A stretch of DNA of 64,000 nt, from NCBI RefSeq assembly GCF_020181035.1, contig NZ_JAIQYY010000009.1:62001-126000 (forward strand), written 5' to 3'. Below, piece after piece: positions 24,062 through 32,489 of this stretch. The translations under genes were made by a program, and so were the position numbers. Each line of letters opens with the position of its first letter. Position 1 is the stretch's first letter. Source of the DNA: Streptomyces sp. CoH27 (GTDB lineage: Bacteria; Actinomycetota; Actinomycetes; Streptomycetales; Streptomycetaceae). The notes beneath the pieces are model-generated. The model made no database searches and was not told the DNA's origin. It was given only the letters and a program-made list of their open reading frames with translations.

Positions 24062-25012
24062 TCAGTCCACCAGCAGCACCAGCTTCCCCGCCGTCCGGCC
24101 GGTCTCGCCCAGCGCGTGCGCCTTCGCCGCGTCGGCCAGCGGAAACGTCCCGGCGATCGCCGCCGTCAGCTTCCCCGACTCCGCCAGCCCCGCGATCGCC
24201 TCCATCCCGGCCCGGTCGGCGTCCACCAGCATGCGCACGGCCCGTACCCCGCGCCGCTCGGCCTCGTCGGGGAACTCCGAGGAGCCGACGGGCAGGATCG
24301 ACACGACGACCCCGCCGGGCCGCAGCACCTTCAGCGACTGTACGGACGTGTCCCCGCCGAGCGTGTCCAGGACGACGTCCACGTCCCGCACCGCCTCGGT
24401 GACGTCGGTCGTCCGGTAGTCGACCGGCTCGTCCACGCCGATCTCGCGCAGGAAGCCGTGCTTGCCGGCGCTCGCCGTGCCGATCACATACGCGCCACGC
24501 GCCTTGGCGATCTGCACGGCCACATGGCCGACCCCGCCGGCCGCCGCATGGATCAGCACCCGCTGCCCCGGCCGGACGTCCGCGTGCTCGGTCAGCGCCT
24601 GCCAGGCGGTCAGGGACACCAGCGGCAGCGCGCCCGCCTGGGTGTGGTCGAGGGAGGCCGGCTTGTGCGTGAGGGCACGCACCGGGGCGATCACGTACTC
24701 TGCGTGCGAGCCGGCCCCGTACGGGTAGGGCAGCATGCCGAAGACCTCGTCGCCGGGGCGGAAGGCGGCCACGCCGATCCCGGTCTCGGCGACCTCGCCG
24801 GAGACGTCCCAGCCGAGGACGAACGGCGGCTCGCCCAGGAAGACACCCAGGGCCCGGTGCTTCCAGTCGGTGGGGTTGACCCCGGCGGCCCGCACCCGGA
24901 CCAGCACCTGGTTCGGCCCCGGCTTCGGCCGCTCCAGCCGCACTTCCTTCAGCACCTCGGGACCGCCGAGGACGTCCTGGCTGATGGCTCGCATCGTGTT
25001 CACGTCTGTCAT
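24062..25012 (-). CDS. NADP-dependent oxidoreductase (MDR family)
   Basis: A 316-residue medium-chain reductase without the structural zinc cysteines. It has the GroES-like opening MRAISQDVLGGPEVLKEV, GVNPTDWKHRALG, the cofactor-binding AAAGGVGHVAVQIAKARGA and DVVLDTLGGDTS. Such proteins reduce quinones or activated double bonds. Three ATG codons occur near the start; I used the one at 25012, although none has a good ribosome binding site. It is divergent from, and probably controlled by, the GlxA-type regulator. Confidence 0.82.
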   Translation of the reverse strand: MTDVNTMRAISQDVLGGPEVLKEVRLERPKPGPNQVLVRVRAAGVNPTDWKHRALGVFLGEPPFVLGWDVSGEVAETGIGVAAFRPGDEVFGMLPYPYGAGSHAEYVIAPVRALTHKPASLDHTQAGALPLVSLTAWQALTEHADVRPGQRVLIHAAAGGVGHVAVQIAKARGAYVIGTASAGKHGFLREIGVDEPVDYRTTDVTEAVRDVDVVLDTLGGDTSVQSLKVLRPGGVVVSILPVGSSEFPDEAERRGVRAVRMLVDADRAGMEAIAGLAESGKLTAAIAGTFPLADAAKAHALGETGRTAGKLVLLVD

Positions 25013-25083
25013 GGTCACCCAGCCTGCCCGGGTTCGCGCGGCAGGAAAATGGCATGATGGCCACCTTTCGATAAGATCCTGCC

Positions 25084-26052
25084 ATGCCTGATCTGCTCCC
25101 GCGCACCCGCCGCCCCGAGCGGGTCGTCGTCCTCGCCCTGGACGGCGTCTACCCCTTCGAACTGGGCATCCCCAGCCGGATCCTCGGCGCCGCCGACGGC
25201 CGCTACGAGGTGCTCACCTGCTCGGTCGACGGCCTGCCGGTGCGCAGCAGCGCCGACTTCACCATCGGCGTCGAGCACGGCCCGGAGATCCTGGACACGG
25301 CGGACACGGTGGTCGTCACCTCGATGCCGCCGGCGTACATCCCCGACGAACTGACCGACGAGGTCGCCGCGGCGCTCGCCCGCATCCGCCCGGACGCCCG
25401 GATCGTCTCCATCTGCACGGCCGCGTTCGTCCTCGCCCAGGCCGGCCTGCTCGACGGCCGCAAGGCCACCACCCACTGGCACTGTGCCGAGCCGTTCCGG
25501 CGCCGCTTCCCGCAGGTGGACCTCGACCCGGACGTCCTCTTCGTCGCCGACGGCCGCATGCTCACCTCGGCCGGAGCCGCCGCCGGCGTCGACGTCTGCC
25601 TGCACATCGTGCGCACCGACCACGGCAGCGAGCTGGCCAACTTCGTCGCCCGCTGCTGTGTCGTCCCGCCGTTCCGGGACGGCGGCCAGGCGCAGTACAT
25701 CGAGCAGCCCGTCCCGGAGAGCGGCGCGGCGAGCACGGCCGGGACCCGGCTGTGGGCCCTGGAGCGCCTGGACGAGCCGCTCACCCTGGCCGACCTCGCC
25801 GGCCACGCCCGGATGAGCCTGCGCACCTTCGCCCGCCGCTTCAGCGACGAGGTCGGCCTCAGCCCCGGCCGCTGGCTGATCCAGCAGCGCGTCGCCCGGG
25901 CCCGGCATCTGCTGGAGTCCAGCGACCTTCCGGTGGACCGGATCGCCGCCGAGGTCGGCTTCGCCACCGGCGCCTCGCTGCGCCAGCATCTGCACGCGGC
26001 CATCGGGGTGTCCCCGCAGGCCTACCGAAGGACGTTCCAGCAGGCCCGCTGA
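25084..26052 (+). CDS. GlxA-type regulator: DJ-1/PfpI domain plus AraC helix-turn-helix
   Basis: A 322-residue regulator. The N-terminal 190 residues form a class I amidotransferase-like DJ-1/PfpI fold with the nucleophile-elbow cysteine in ARIVSICTAAFVLAQAGLL, followed by KATTHWHCAEPF. The C-terminal 100 residues are a double helix-turn-helix AraC domain (LADLAGHARMSLRTFARRFSDEVGLSPGRWL, VDRIAAEVGFATGASLRQHL). TAAGAT ends 6 bases before the ATG and no Shine-Dalgarno is visible, so the mRNA may be leaderless. The divergent oxidoreductase is its likely target. Confidence 0.88.
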   Translation: MPDLLPRTRRPERVVVLALDGVYPFELGIPSRILGAADGRYEVLTCSVDGLPVRSSADFTIGVEHGPEILDTADTVVVTSMPPAYIPDELTDEVAAALARIRPDARIVSICTAAFVLAQAGLLDGRKATTHWHCAEPFRRRFPQVDLDPDVLFVADGRMLTSAGAAAGVDVCLHIVRTDHGSELANFVARCCVVPPFRDGGQAQYIEQPVPESGAASTAGTRLWALERLDEPLTLADLAGHARMSLRTFARRFSDEVGLSPGRWLIQQRVARARHLLESSDLPVDRIAAEVGFATGASLRQHLHAAIGVSPQAYRRTFQQAR

Positions 26053-26064
26053 GCCGCCCCGAGG

Positions 26065-27690
26065 TCACCCGGCCGCGTACACCCGCTCCCCGCCCACATA
26101 GGTGAGCGCCACGCCCGTCTGCGTGATCTCCTCCGGCGGACCGGCGAACGGATCCCGGTCCAGCACCACCAGGTCGGCCAGCGCCCCGACGGCCACCCGG
26201 CCGGTGTCGTCCAGATGGTTCACGTACGCCGATCCGGCCGTGTACGCCGTCAGCGCGTCCGCGAGGCCGAGCCGTTCCCCGGGCAGGAACACCGGTCCAC
26301 CGCCGCCCGGTTCCACCCGGTTGACCGCGACATGGATGCCCTGGAGCGGATCGGGGCTGCTCACCGGCCAGTCGCTGCCCGCCGCGAGCCGCGCCCCGGA
26401 TCGCAGCAGTGCCCCGAAGGGGTACTGCCAGGAAGCCCGTTCGGCCCCGAGGAAGGGGATCGTCAGCTCGTCCATCTGCGGTTCGTGGGCGGCCCACAGC
26501 GGCTGGATGTTGGCGGTCGCGCCGAGCCGTGCGAACCGGGGCACGTCGTCCGGGTGCACGACCTGGAGGTGCGCGAGATGCGGCCGGGTGTCACTCGGCC
26601 CGTTCGCGGCGCGCGCCGCCTCCACGGCGTCCAGTGCGTCGCGTACGGCCCGGTCGCCGAGGGCGTGGAAGTGGCACTGGAAGCCGAGTGCGTCCAGCTC
26701 CGTGACGTACTTCGGCAGTAGGCCCGGGTCGATGAAGCTCTTGCCGCGGTTGGCGGTGGCGCAGCCGCACGTGTCCAGATAGGGGTCGAGGAGGGCGGCC
26801 GTACCGTTCTCGGCGACCCCGTCCAGCATCAGCTTCACCGTGCCCGCCCGGAACCGGCCGTGGCTGAACTCCCGCCGCTTCTCCGCGAGTTCGGGGATCT
26901 GCTCGGCGCCGCGCTCCCGGTCCCACCACAGCGCGCCCACCACCCGCGCGGTGAGCGTCCCTTCCCGGGCGGCCGTGCGGTACGCCTCGGCCGGGTCGTC
27001 CATGCCGAGGAAGTCCCCGACCAGCGCGTCCTGCCAGGCGGTGATGCCGAGCGCGTGCAGATGCCGCTGGGCGTGCAGCAGCGCCGCCAGCCGGTCGGTC
27101 GCGGTCGCGGGCGGGGCCAGCCGGCCGACCAGCTGCATCGCGCCCTCCTGGAGAGTGCCGCTCGGCTCCCCGGAGGCGTGCCGCTCGATCCGCCCGTCGG
27201 CCGGGTCGGGTGTGTCCCGGCCGATGCCCGCCAGCTCAAGCGCCCGGCTGTTCACCCAGGCGCCGTGATGGTCCCGGTTGGGCAGATACACCGGCCGGTC
27301 CGGTACGGCAGCGTCCAGCAGCTCCTTGGTCGGCGTACCGCCCGCGAATGCCTCCATCGACCAGCCGCCGCCGAGGATCCACGCACGGTCCGGATGGGCG
27401 TCGGCGTAGGCGCGTACGGCGGCCACGGACTCCTCTGCCGTCCGCGCGCCCGTCAGATCGCACTGGCTCAACTCCAGCCCGGCCGGCACAGGATGGACGT
27501 GCGCGTCCTGGAAGCCGGGCAGCAGCAGCCGCCCGGCGAGGTCCACCACCTCGGTGCGGGGCCCGGCGAGTTCGCGCACCTCGTCGTGCCCGACGGCGGT
27601 GATCCGGTCACCGGTGACGGCCACGGCACTCGCCGTACGGCCCTCGGGGGTGAGGACGGGGCCGCCGGTGAAGAGGAGATCAGCGTGCAT
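26065..27690 (-). CDS. Amidohydrolase 3 family protein (YtcJ-like)
   Basis: A 541-residue metal-dependent hydrolase. The metal-binding HxH is in LPGFQDAHVHPV; other family marks are GGGWSMEAF, the His pair in FQCHFHALGDRAVRDAL, LAHLQVVHPDDV and the catalytic aspartate in AAGSDWPVSS. Members hydrolyse amides, N-acyl groups or imidazolone rings, and the substrate is rarely known. AGGAAAGG precedes the ATG. It lies 33 bases downstream of the APC permease on the same strand, which suggests that the permease imports the substrate. Confidence 0.88.
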   Translation of the reverse strand: MHADLLFTGGPVLTPEGRTASAVAVTGDRITAVGHDEVRELAGPRTEVVDLAGRLLLPGFQDAHVHPVPAGLELSQCDLTGARTAEESVAAVRAYADAHPDRAWILGGGWSMEAFAGGTPTKELLDAAVPDRPVYLPNRDHHGAWVNSRALELAGIGRDTPDPADGRIERHASGEPSGTLQEGAMQLVGRLAPPATATDRLAALLHAQRHLHALGITAWQDALVGDFLGMDDPAEAYRTAAREGTLTARVVGALWWDRERGAEQIPELAEKRREFSHGRFRAGTVKLMLDGVAENGTAALLDPYLDTCGCATANRGKSFIDPGLLPKYVTELDALGFQCHFHALGDRAVRDALDAVEAARAANGPSDTRPHLAHLQVVHPDDVPRFARLGATANIQPLWAAHEPQMDELTIPFLGAERASWQYPFGALLRSGARLAAGSDWPVSSPDPLQGIHVAVNRVEPGGGGPVFLPGERLGLADALTAYTAGSAYVNHLDDTGRVAVGALADLVVLDRDPFAGPPEEITQTGVALTYVGGERVYAAG

Positions 27691-27723
27691 GATGCCTTTC
27701 CTGAAGTGGTCTGTGTCGACAGT

Positions 27724-29226
27724 TCAGTTGGAGCTCGGGAGCAGCTCGGGGGCGTCGGCGTCGGTGCCGTGCCCGGTGCGGAAGTACGGCGATCTGCGCC
27801 CCCACTTCGCCCACGCGGCCACGACGAACCCGGAGGCGATCATCGCGACCGGCATGAGCAGCAGGAACCAGCCGTTGTCCGCGCGGAGTTCCAGATGGTC
27901 GGCGGATCGGTAGAAGGACCACCCCAGATACCCGCCGAGCCCCAGCAGCGCCAGAGCGCTCAGCGCGGGCAGCACCACCGCCCTCAGTCCTTCGCGCAGG
28001 CCCTCGCGCAGCGCGGCCCGGAAGCGTACGGCGGCGGCGAGCGCGGTCAGCGCGTACGACAGCGAGACGACGATCCCGACCGCGTTCACCGTGGCGTTGA
28101 TCATGTCGGCGAGACGCGGGATCACCAGCGCGAGCAACGCCACCACCGCGGACACCGCCCCGATCAGCAGCGTCCCGGCCGCCGGAGTCCCGTACCGGGA
28201 GCTGACCTTGGACCACACCGGCCCGAGAGTGCGGTCCCGGCTCATCGCGAACATCCCGCGGGCCGTCGGGATGACCCCCGCCTGGAGCGAGGCCACCGCC
28301 GAGAACATCAGCGCCACCAACGGCAGCGCGGCCAGCGGCTGCTGGGCCAGCCGGTCCCCGAAGTACGCCAGGCCCTCGGCGCCGTGCCCGGCCAACTCCG
28401 GCCCGGACAACACCCGTTGGAAGGCGACCGAGCCGAGCAGGAACAGCCCGAGCATGGTCACCAGGGTGATCGTCCCGGCCCGAGAGGCGTCGCGCGGCTC
28501 GCGCACCTCCTCGTTGACGGTGAACGCGGCCTCGAAACCCCAGTAGCAGAACACCGACAGCAGCAGCCCCTGCGCCAGGGCGGACGCCGAGGGGATCGCG
28601 AAGGGGTCGAACCAGGAGAGCCGGAACGGGTGCGGGCCCACGGCGATGCCGTAGCCGCAGAAGCCCAGCAGGACGGCGTACTCGAACAGCAGCAGCCCGG
28701 TCTGCAGCCGGGCCGCCGTACGCACCCCGGTCACGGCGGTCAGGGTGACCGCGGCCAGCACGACGATGCCGAGCGCCGTCGTCTGCGCCGTGGAGCCCGG
28801 GTCGAGCGCGAGCGAGCCGATCCGGTGCACCCCCGCCTCCCCGGCCAGCTGCAGCAGGGCGGAACCGGTGACCGCGGTGGTGTAGGCGAGGAAGGCCACG
28901 CTCGCCACGCAGTTGACCCAGCCGACCAGGAAACCGAGCCAGGGGCTGAGTGAACGGCCCACCCACACATAGCCGTTGCCCGCGTTCGGCTCCACCCGGT
29001 TGAGCCGGGAGTAGGCCCCGGCGATGCCGAGGATCGGCAGGAACGCCAGCAGCATGATCGCCGGCAGATGCAGGCCGACGACCCCGGCCGTCACGCCGAG
29101 GCCGATGCCGATGCTCGTGGTCGCGGCCGTACTGGACGCGGCCACGGCGACACCGTCCAGCACGCTCAGGGACTTGCGCAGCTCGGGCTGCGCGGGGGGA
29201 TCCACACCGAAGGGGGTCTGGTTCAT
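27724..29226 (-). CDS. APC-family amino acid/amine permease
   Basis: A 500-residue membrane protein with about twelve hydrophobic helices. The first contains the APC-family glycine-rich unwound segment (ASSTAATTSIGIGLGVTAGVVGLHLPA), and NAGNGYVWVGRSLSPWLGFLVGW and FWCYWGFEAAFTVNEEVREP-like segments follow. It belongs to the amino acid-polyamine-organocation transporters and probably imports an amine or amide that the co-transcribed amidohydrolase then cleaves. GGAGAG lies 7 bases before the ATG. A divergent TetR regulator starts about 120 bases away. Confidence 0.85.
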   Translation of the reverse strand: MNQTPFGVDPPAQPELRKSLSVLDGVAVAASSTAATTSIGIGLGVTAGVVGLHLPAIMLLAFLPILGIAGAYSRLNRVEPNAGNGYVWVGRSLSPWLGFLVGWVNCVASVAFLAYTTAVTGSALLQLAGEAGVHRIGSLALDPGSTAQTTALGIVVLAAVTLTAVTGVRTAARLQTGLLLFEYAVLLGFCGYGIAVGPHPFRLSWFDPFAIPSASALAQGLLLSVFCYWGFEAAFTVNEEVREPRDASRAGTITLVTMLGLFLLGSVAFQRVLSGPELAGHGAEGLAYFGDRLAQQPLAALPLVALMFSAVASLQAGVIPTARGMFAMSRDRTLGPVWSKVSSRYGTPAAGTLLIGAVSAVVALLALVIPRLADMINATVNAVGIVVSLSYALTALAAAVRFRAALREGLREGLRAVVLPALSALALLGLGGYLGWSFYRSADHLELRADNGWFLLLMPVAMIASGFVVAAWAKWGRRSPYFRTGHGTDADAPELLPSSN

Positions 29227-29303
29227 CGCCGGGCTCTCCGCTCGCACCGGGGGGCCTGGTCGGCCCCGGTGACCGGAGATGAAACCGCCCGTGCACTTCA
29301 CAG

Positions 29304-29318
29304 GTCAACGGTGTTGTC
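29304..29318. promoter_or_regulatory. Weak dyad between APC permease and TetR genes
   Basis: GTCAAC-N3-GTTGTC is a near-palindrome (5 of 6 positions) in the divergent intergenic region, next to CATAAGGT. It is a modest candidate for the TetR operator. Confidence 0.3.
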
Positions 29319-29349
29319 ATAAGGTGCCGGGCAATCCGAGGGAGGCCCC

Positions 29350-30069
29350 ATGAGCGAACGCGTCGTACCGGCCGCCGGCCGGCAGCGCCGACGCCCCACC
29401 AAACAGGGCGTCGTCCTGTCCGAGGAGCTGATCGTCGCCACCGCGCTGCGGCTGATCGAGGAACACGGCGCCGACGCCCTGTCCGTGCGCCGCCTCGGCC
29501 GGGCCCTGGGCGCCGATCCCAGCTCCCTGTACCGGTACTTCCGGCACACCGACGATCTGATGCTGGCCATCGCCGACGAACTGATCGGCCACACCATGCG
29601 CACCTGGCGGCCCACCGGCGACTGGCAGGCCGACCTGCGTGATCTGGGCCTGCGGATGCACGCCGGCGCCCTCGCGCACCCCCGGGCGGCGGTGCTCAGC
29701 GCCCACCGGGTCACCGGCCGGGCGCACGAGATCCAGGCCGTGGAGGGCATCCTCGGGGTGCTGCGGCAGGCCGGGTTCCCGGATCCGGAGGCGGCGCGGC
29801 TGTACCACGCGTTCGTCGACCAGGCCCTCGCCTTCGGCGCGCTGGACTCCGCGGGCACCGCCCTGCCCCGGGCCGCGCGCGAGGCCGAGGCGGAGGTGTG
29901 GCGCACCACCTACGGCCGCCTGCCCGCCGCCACCCACCCGCACATCGCGGCCACGTCCCGCCACCTCGTCGCCACCATGCGGGCCAGTTCCTACCCGGCC
30001 GCCCTCGACCTGCTCCTGACGGCGGCACGGACACGCCTTGATCAATACCGTGCGCAAGGGGCGGGCTGA
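29350..30069 (+). CDS. TetR family transcriptional regulator
   Basis: A 239-residue repressor. The DNA-binding domain spans about residues 22-68 (SEELIVATALRLIEEHGADALSVRRLGRALGADPSSLYRYFRHTDDLM), followed by a TetR_C-like ligand domain. GGGAGG precedes the ATG. The gene is divergent from the APC permease-amidohydrolase pair and probably represses it, with release by the transported compound or a derivative. Confidence 0.87.
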   Translation: MSERVVPAAGRQRRRPTKQGVVLSEELIVATALRLIEEHGADALSVRRLGRALGADPSSLYRYFRHTDDLMLAIADELIGHTMRTWRPTGDWQADLRDLGLRMHAGALAHPRAAVLSAHRVTGRAHEIQAVEGILGVLRQAGFPDPEAARLYHAFVDQALAFGALDSAGTALPRAAREAEAEVWRTTYGRLPAATHPHIAATSRHLVATMRASSYPAALDLLLTAARTRLDQYRAQGAG

Positions 30070-30113
30070 CGGTCACACTGGCGGGGATGGCTATCCCGAG
30101 GAGGCCGTACGCC

Positions 30114-30578
30114 ATGACCCCACCGCCCGCCCGCACCCTGGCAGAGCGCAAGAAAGACACCCTCCACCGGCTGGAGAACGACGACGACGTCTGGGTCGCC
30201 ACGGCCGCCCCCGACGGCGGCGCTCCCTTTCTCGTACCGCTGTCCTTCGTGTGGGACGGCGCCACCCTGCTGATCGCCACCCCGGCCGAGAGCCCCACCG
30301 GCCGCAACCTCGCGGCCACCGGCCGCGCCCGCCTGGGCCTCGGCCCGACCCGGGACGTCGTCATGATCGACGCCACGGTCCAGGTGGTCACCCCGGAAGA
30401 CCTCCCCGAGGAGGACGCCGAGGTCTTCGCAGGCAAGACCGGCTTCGACCCCCGCCGACTGGCCACCCGTTACCTGTACTTCAAGGTCCTCCCACAGCGC
30501 GTCCAGGCCTGGCGCGAGGCGAACGAGCTGAGGGGCCGGGAGCTGATGAGAGAGGGGAAGTGGCTCAGCGCCCCGTAG
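30114..30578 (+). CDS. Pyridoxamine 5'-phosphate oxidase-like flavin/F420-binding protein
   Basis: A 154-residue split-barrel protein. Typical strands are DDVWVATAAPDGGAPFLVPLSFVWDGATLLIATP and GRARLGLGPTRDVVMIDATVQVV. The family binds FMN, F420 or heme and reduces diverse substrates; in actinobacteria F420 is common. The ATG at 30114 has GAGGAGG at 9 bases; an upstream ATG at 30087 has no comparable site. The last codons and the TAG stop lie within a dispersed hairpin repeat, which suggests the repeat inserted at the gene end and supplied the present C-terminus. Confidence 0.78.
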   Translation: MTPPPARTLAERKKDTLHRLENDDDVWVATAAPDGGAPFLVPLSFVWDGATLLIATPAESPTGRNLAATGRARLGLGPTRDVVMIDATVQVVTPEDLPEEDAEVFAGKTGFDPRRLATRYLYFKVLPQRVQAWREANELRGRELMREGKWLSAP

Positions 30579-30652
30579 GGGCGCGGGGCTGTATCGACAT
30601 GCGGCGCCGCCGCGTGGGCGAGATCGGCCACGACGGCGCCGCAGCCGCATAG
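30568..30652. repeat. Dispersed intergenic hairpin repeat, copy 1
   Basis: It begins with a perfect stem GCGCCCC-GTA-GGGGCGC (30568-30584), then GGGGCTGTATCGACATGCGGC and a GCCGCGTGGGCG segment. It is closely similar to 36583-36663. This type of GC-rich hairpin element is scattered through Streptomyces genomes. Confidence 0.65.
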
Positions 30653-30681
30653 GGCCGATACCCCTATGGCGAGCCGGCGGC

Positions 30682-30987
30682 TCAACCCCGCCCATCCTCC
30701 TCCGAGGCCACAGGCCAAACCCCGGTGGACCGCGCAATAGCCTTCGCTCCCGCACGATCCACCGCACTGCGCACCACGGCGAAGATCGCCCCCTGCACCG
30801 CCGCGGCCAGCAGGATCTCGCCCCAGCCGCGGTCCGGGTCCAGCGCGTCCGGCGTGTCCTCCTCGTGCCGGAGTGCCTTCCAGGTCTGCCGGAAGGCGAG
30901 CCCGGCCACCGCGCCGCTCACCCAGCCGAGCACGAAACCGATCGGCTGGTAGACGAAGGGGAGCTTCTTCTTCTTTTTCTTGGCCAT
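30682..30987 (-). CDS. DUF4235 small membrane protein
   Basis: A 101-residue protein starting MAKKKKKK, followed by a hydrophobic segment (YQPIGFVLGWVSGAVAGLAF), a short cytoplasmic-type charged region with the acidic EEDTPDALDPDRGWGE, and a second hydrophobic helix (ILLAAAVQGAIFAVVRSAVDRAGA). This matches DUF4235, a small two-helix membrane family in actinobacteria with no known function. Confidence 0.8.
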   Translation of the reverse strand: MAKKKKKKLPFVYQPIGFVLGWVSGAVAGLAFRQTWKALRHEEDTPDALDPDRGWGEILLAAAVQGAIFAVVRSAVDRAGAKAIARSTGVWPVASEEDGRG

Positions 30988-31080
30988 GAGTGACTTCTTC
31001 CGCGCCGGACCACCCTCCTAGCGGGCCGCCCTTCGGGGGCCACCCGTTCGCCGGGACGCCCGCGGACGAGGGCACAAAGG

Positions 31081-31113
31081 GGCCCCGCCGCGACGGGGGA
31101 ACGCGGCGGGGCC
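31081..31113 (-). terminator. Strong GC hairpin downstream of the deazaflavin oxidoreductase
   Basis: GGCCCCGCCGCG (31081-31092) pairs perfectly with CGCGGCGGGGCC (31102-31113) around a 9-base loop. Read on the minus strand it is followed by CCTTTGTG, consistent with an intrinsic terminator for the gene at 31196. Confidence 0.65.
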
Positions 31114-31195
31114 TGTGGCACGAATGCCCGCGCCGAGAAGGGTTCACACCTGCCCGGCGCAGATTTATCTGAATTCCGCCGCTGCCCGGCGCGAT

Positions 31196-31645
31196 TCAGC
31201 TCCCGTCGAAGGGCTCCAGCACGAACACCGGGATCTCCCGCGAGGTCTTCTTCTGGTAGTCGGCGTACGGCGGGTACGCGGCCACGGCCCGCTCCCACCA
31301 CACCGCCTTCTCCTCGCCGGTGACCTCACGGGCCCGCATGTCCTGCTTGGCCGGCCCGTCCTGGAGCTCGACATGCGGATCGGAGGCGATGTTGAAGTAC
31401 CACACCGGGTGCTTGGGCGCGCCGCCCTGCGAGGCGACCACCGCGTACGTCCCGTCGTGCTCCACCCGCATCAGCGGTGTCTTGCGGATCTTCCCGCTCT
31501 TCGCGCCCCGCGTCGTCAGGACGATCACCGGCAGCCCGGTGTCCATGAGCGTCGTCCCCTTCGTCCCGCCGGAGCTCTCGTACAACTCGACCTGCTCGCG
31601 CACCCACTGCGTCGGGCTGGGCTCGTACTCACCCTCAAGAGGCAT
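31196..31645 (-). CDS. Nitroreductase-family deazaflavin (F420)-dependent oxidoreductase, DDN-like
   Basis: A 149-residue split-barrel protein of the Ddn/Rv3547 type. Marks are LPVIVLTTRGAKSGKIRKTPLMRVEHDGTYAVVAS, GGAPKHPVWYFNIASDPHVELQ and the C-terminal YPPYADYQKKTSREIPVFVLEP. These enzymes use reduced coenzyme F420 to reduce quinones or nitro compounds. AAGGGGACGG precedes the ATG at 31645; a start six codons earlier is possible. It is divergent from the SnoaL-like gene, so the operator at 31749 may control both. Confidence 0.85.
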   Translation of the reverse strand: MPLEGEYEPSPTQWVREQVELYESSGGTKGTTLMDTGLPVIVLTTRGAKSGKIRKTPLMRVEHDGTYAVVASQGGAPKHPVWYFNIASDPHVELQDGPAKQDMRAREVTGEEKAVWWERAVAAYPPYADYQKKTSREIPVFVLEPFDGS

Positions 31646-31748
31646 GGGATCCGTCCCCTTCATCGGTCCAACGGCTGTCTGCCACCGGATCCAACACCGG
31701 TGGCCGCACGGATCATCCGCACCGCGGATCCCTTCCCCCGAACGGCCG

Positions 31749-31770
31749 TTACCTCACAGGTAATCGACCC
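31749..31770. promoter_or_regulatory. Putative operator shared with 17464-17485
   Basis: The dyad TTACCT-CAC-AGGTAA is perfect over 6 bases per arm and continues as TCGACCC. It agrees with 17464-17485 at 19 of 22 positions. It sits between the F420-type oxidoreductase and the SnoaL-like gene. Confidence 0.6.
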
Positions 31771-31837
31771 CTGCCGCCGGCCGGCGGCACAGTGGTCCCC
31801 GTCCCACCGCCCAGGCCGCCCCGCGAGGAGAACACCC

Positions 31838-32290
31838 ATGTCCGCCACCCTCACGACCCGCACCGTCGTACAGGAACTGCTCAGCCGGATCGGCGCCGGC
31901 GACGCGCAGCGGATCGCCGAGCTGTACGCGGACGGCTGCGACTGGCGGCTGGACTGGCCGGAGGAGGAGCACGGCCGCGCCGACACCCCGTGGATCCGGC
32001 ACCGCTCCACCCGTGCCGACGCCGCAGGCCACTTCCGGGAACTGGCCGCCCACCATGTGCCGGAGAAGGCGGACACGAGCGTCGAGCGGATCCTCGTCGA
32101 GGGTGAGGACGCGGTGGTCCTCGGTGTCATCCGGCAGACGGCGGCACCCACCGGCCGCGCGTACACGGCCCGGTTCGCCCTGCACCTCACCATCCGGGAC
32201 GGCCTCGTCGTACGGCACCACGTGTACGAGGACAGCCTCGCCGTGGCCCGCGCCTTCGCGCCGGACGCAAGCCGTACCCTGGAGTCATGA
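31838..32290 (+). CDS. SnoaL-like / NTF2-fold protein
   Basis: A 150-residue protein with the cone-shaped NTF2-like fold: an N-terminal helix pair (TVVQELLSRIGAGDAQRIAELYADGCDW) followed by a curved sheet (ERILVEGEDAVVLGVIRQTAAPTGRAYTARFALHLTIRDGLVVRHHVYEDSLAVARAF). Members include polyketide cyclases, ketosteroid isomerases and small hydrolases; this one is not specific enough to name. GCGAGGAG precedes the ATG. It shares an operator-like element with the alpha/beta hydrolase at 17568. Confidence 0.82.
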   Translation: MSATLTTRTVVQELLSRIGAGDAQRIAELYADGCDWRLDWPEEEHGRADTPWIRHRSTRADAAGHFRELAAHHVPEKADTSVERILVEGEDAVVLGVIRQTAAPTGRAYTARFALHLTIRDGLVVRHHVYEDSLAVARAFAPDASRTLES

Positions 32291-32427
32291 CCGGCCAACC
32301 GGGCGGACCTCCGTCGGCCGGTGCACGGCTTCAGGCCGCCGGATCCGGCCGGTTCCCCTCCCTCGCACCCCCTTCTTCGGCCAGATCCCGCGGATCACCG
32401 AAGTGGCCGAACTTGGCGTGGACCCAT

Positions 32428-32444
32428 AGGTGCCTCGGGCATCT
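32428..32444. promoter_or_regulatory. Dyad upstream of the CYP105-type P450
   Basis: AGGTGCC-TCG-GGCATCT (arms match at 6 of 7) lies 46 bases before the P450 start. The 200 bases between the SnoaL stop and this P450 hold no convincing gene; an overlapping ATG at 32287 opens a frame with no domain-like sequence. Confidence 0.35.
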
Positions 32445-32489
32445 AATGAAGATCGGTACCACGCACTTCTTCGTCTGCGAGGTCTTTCC

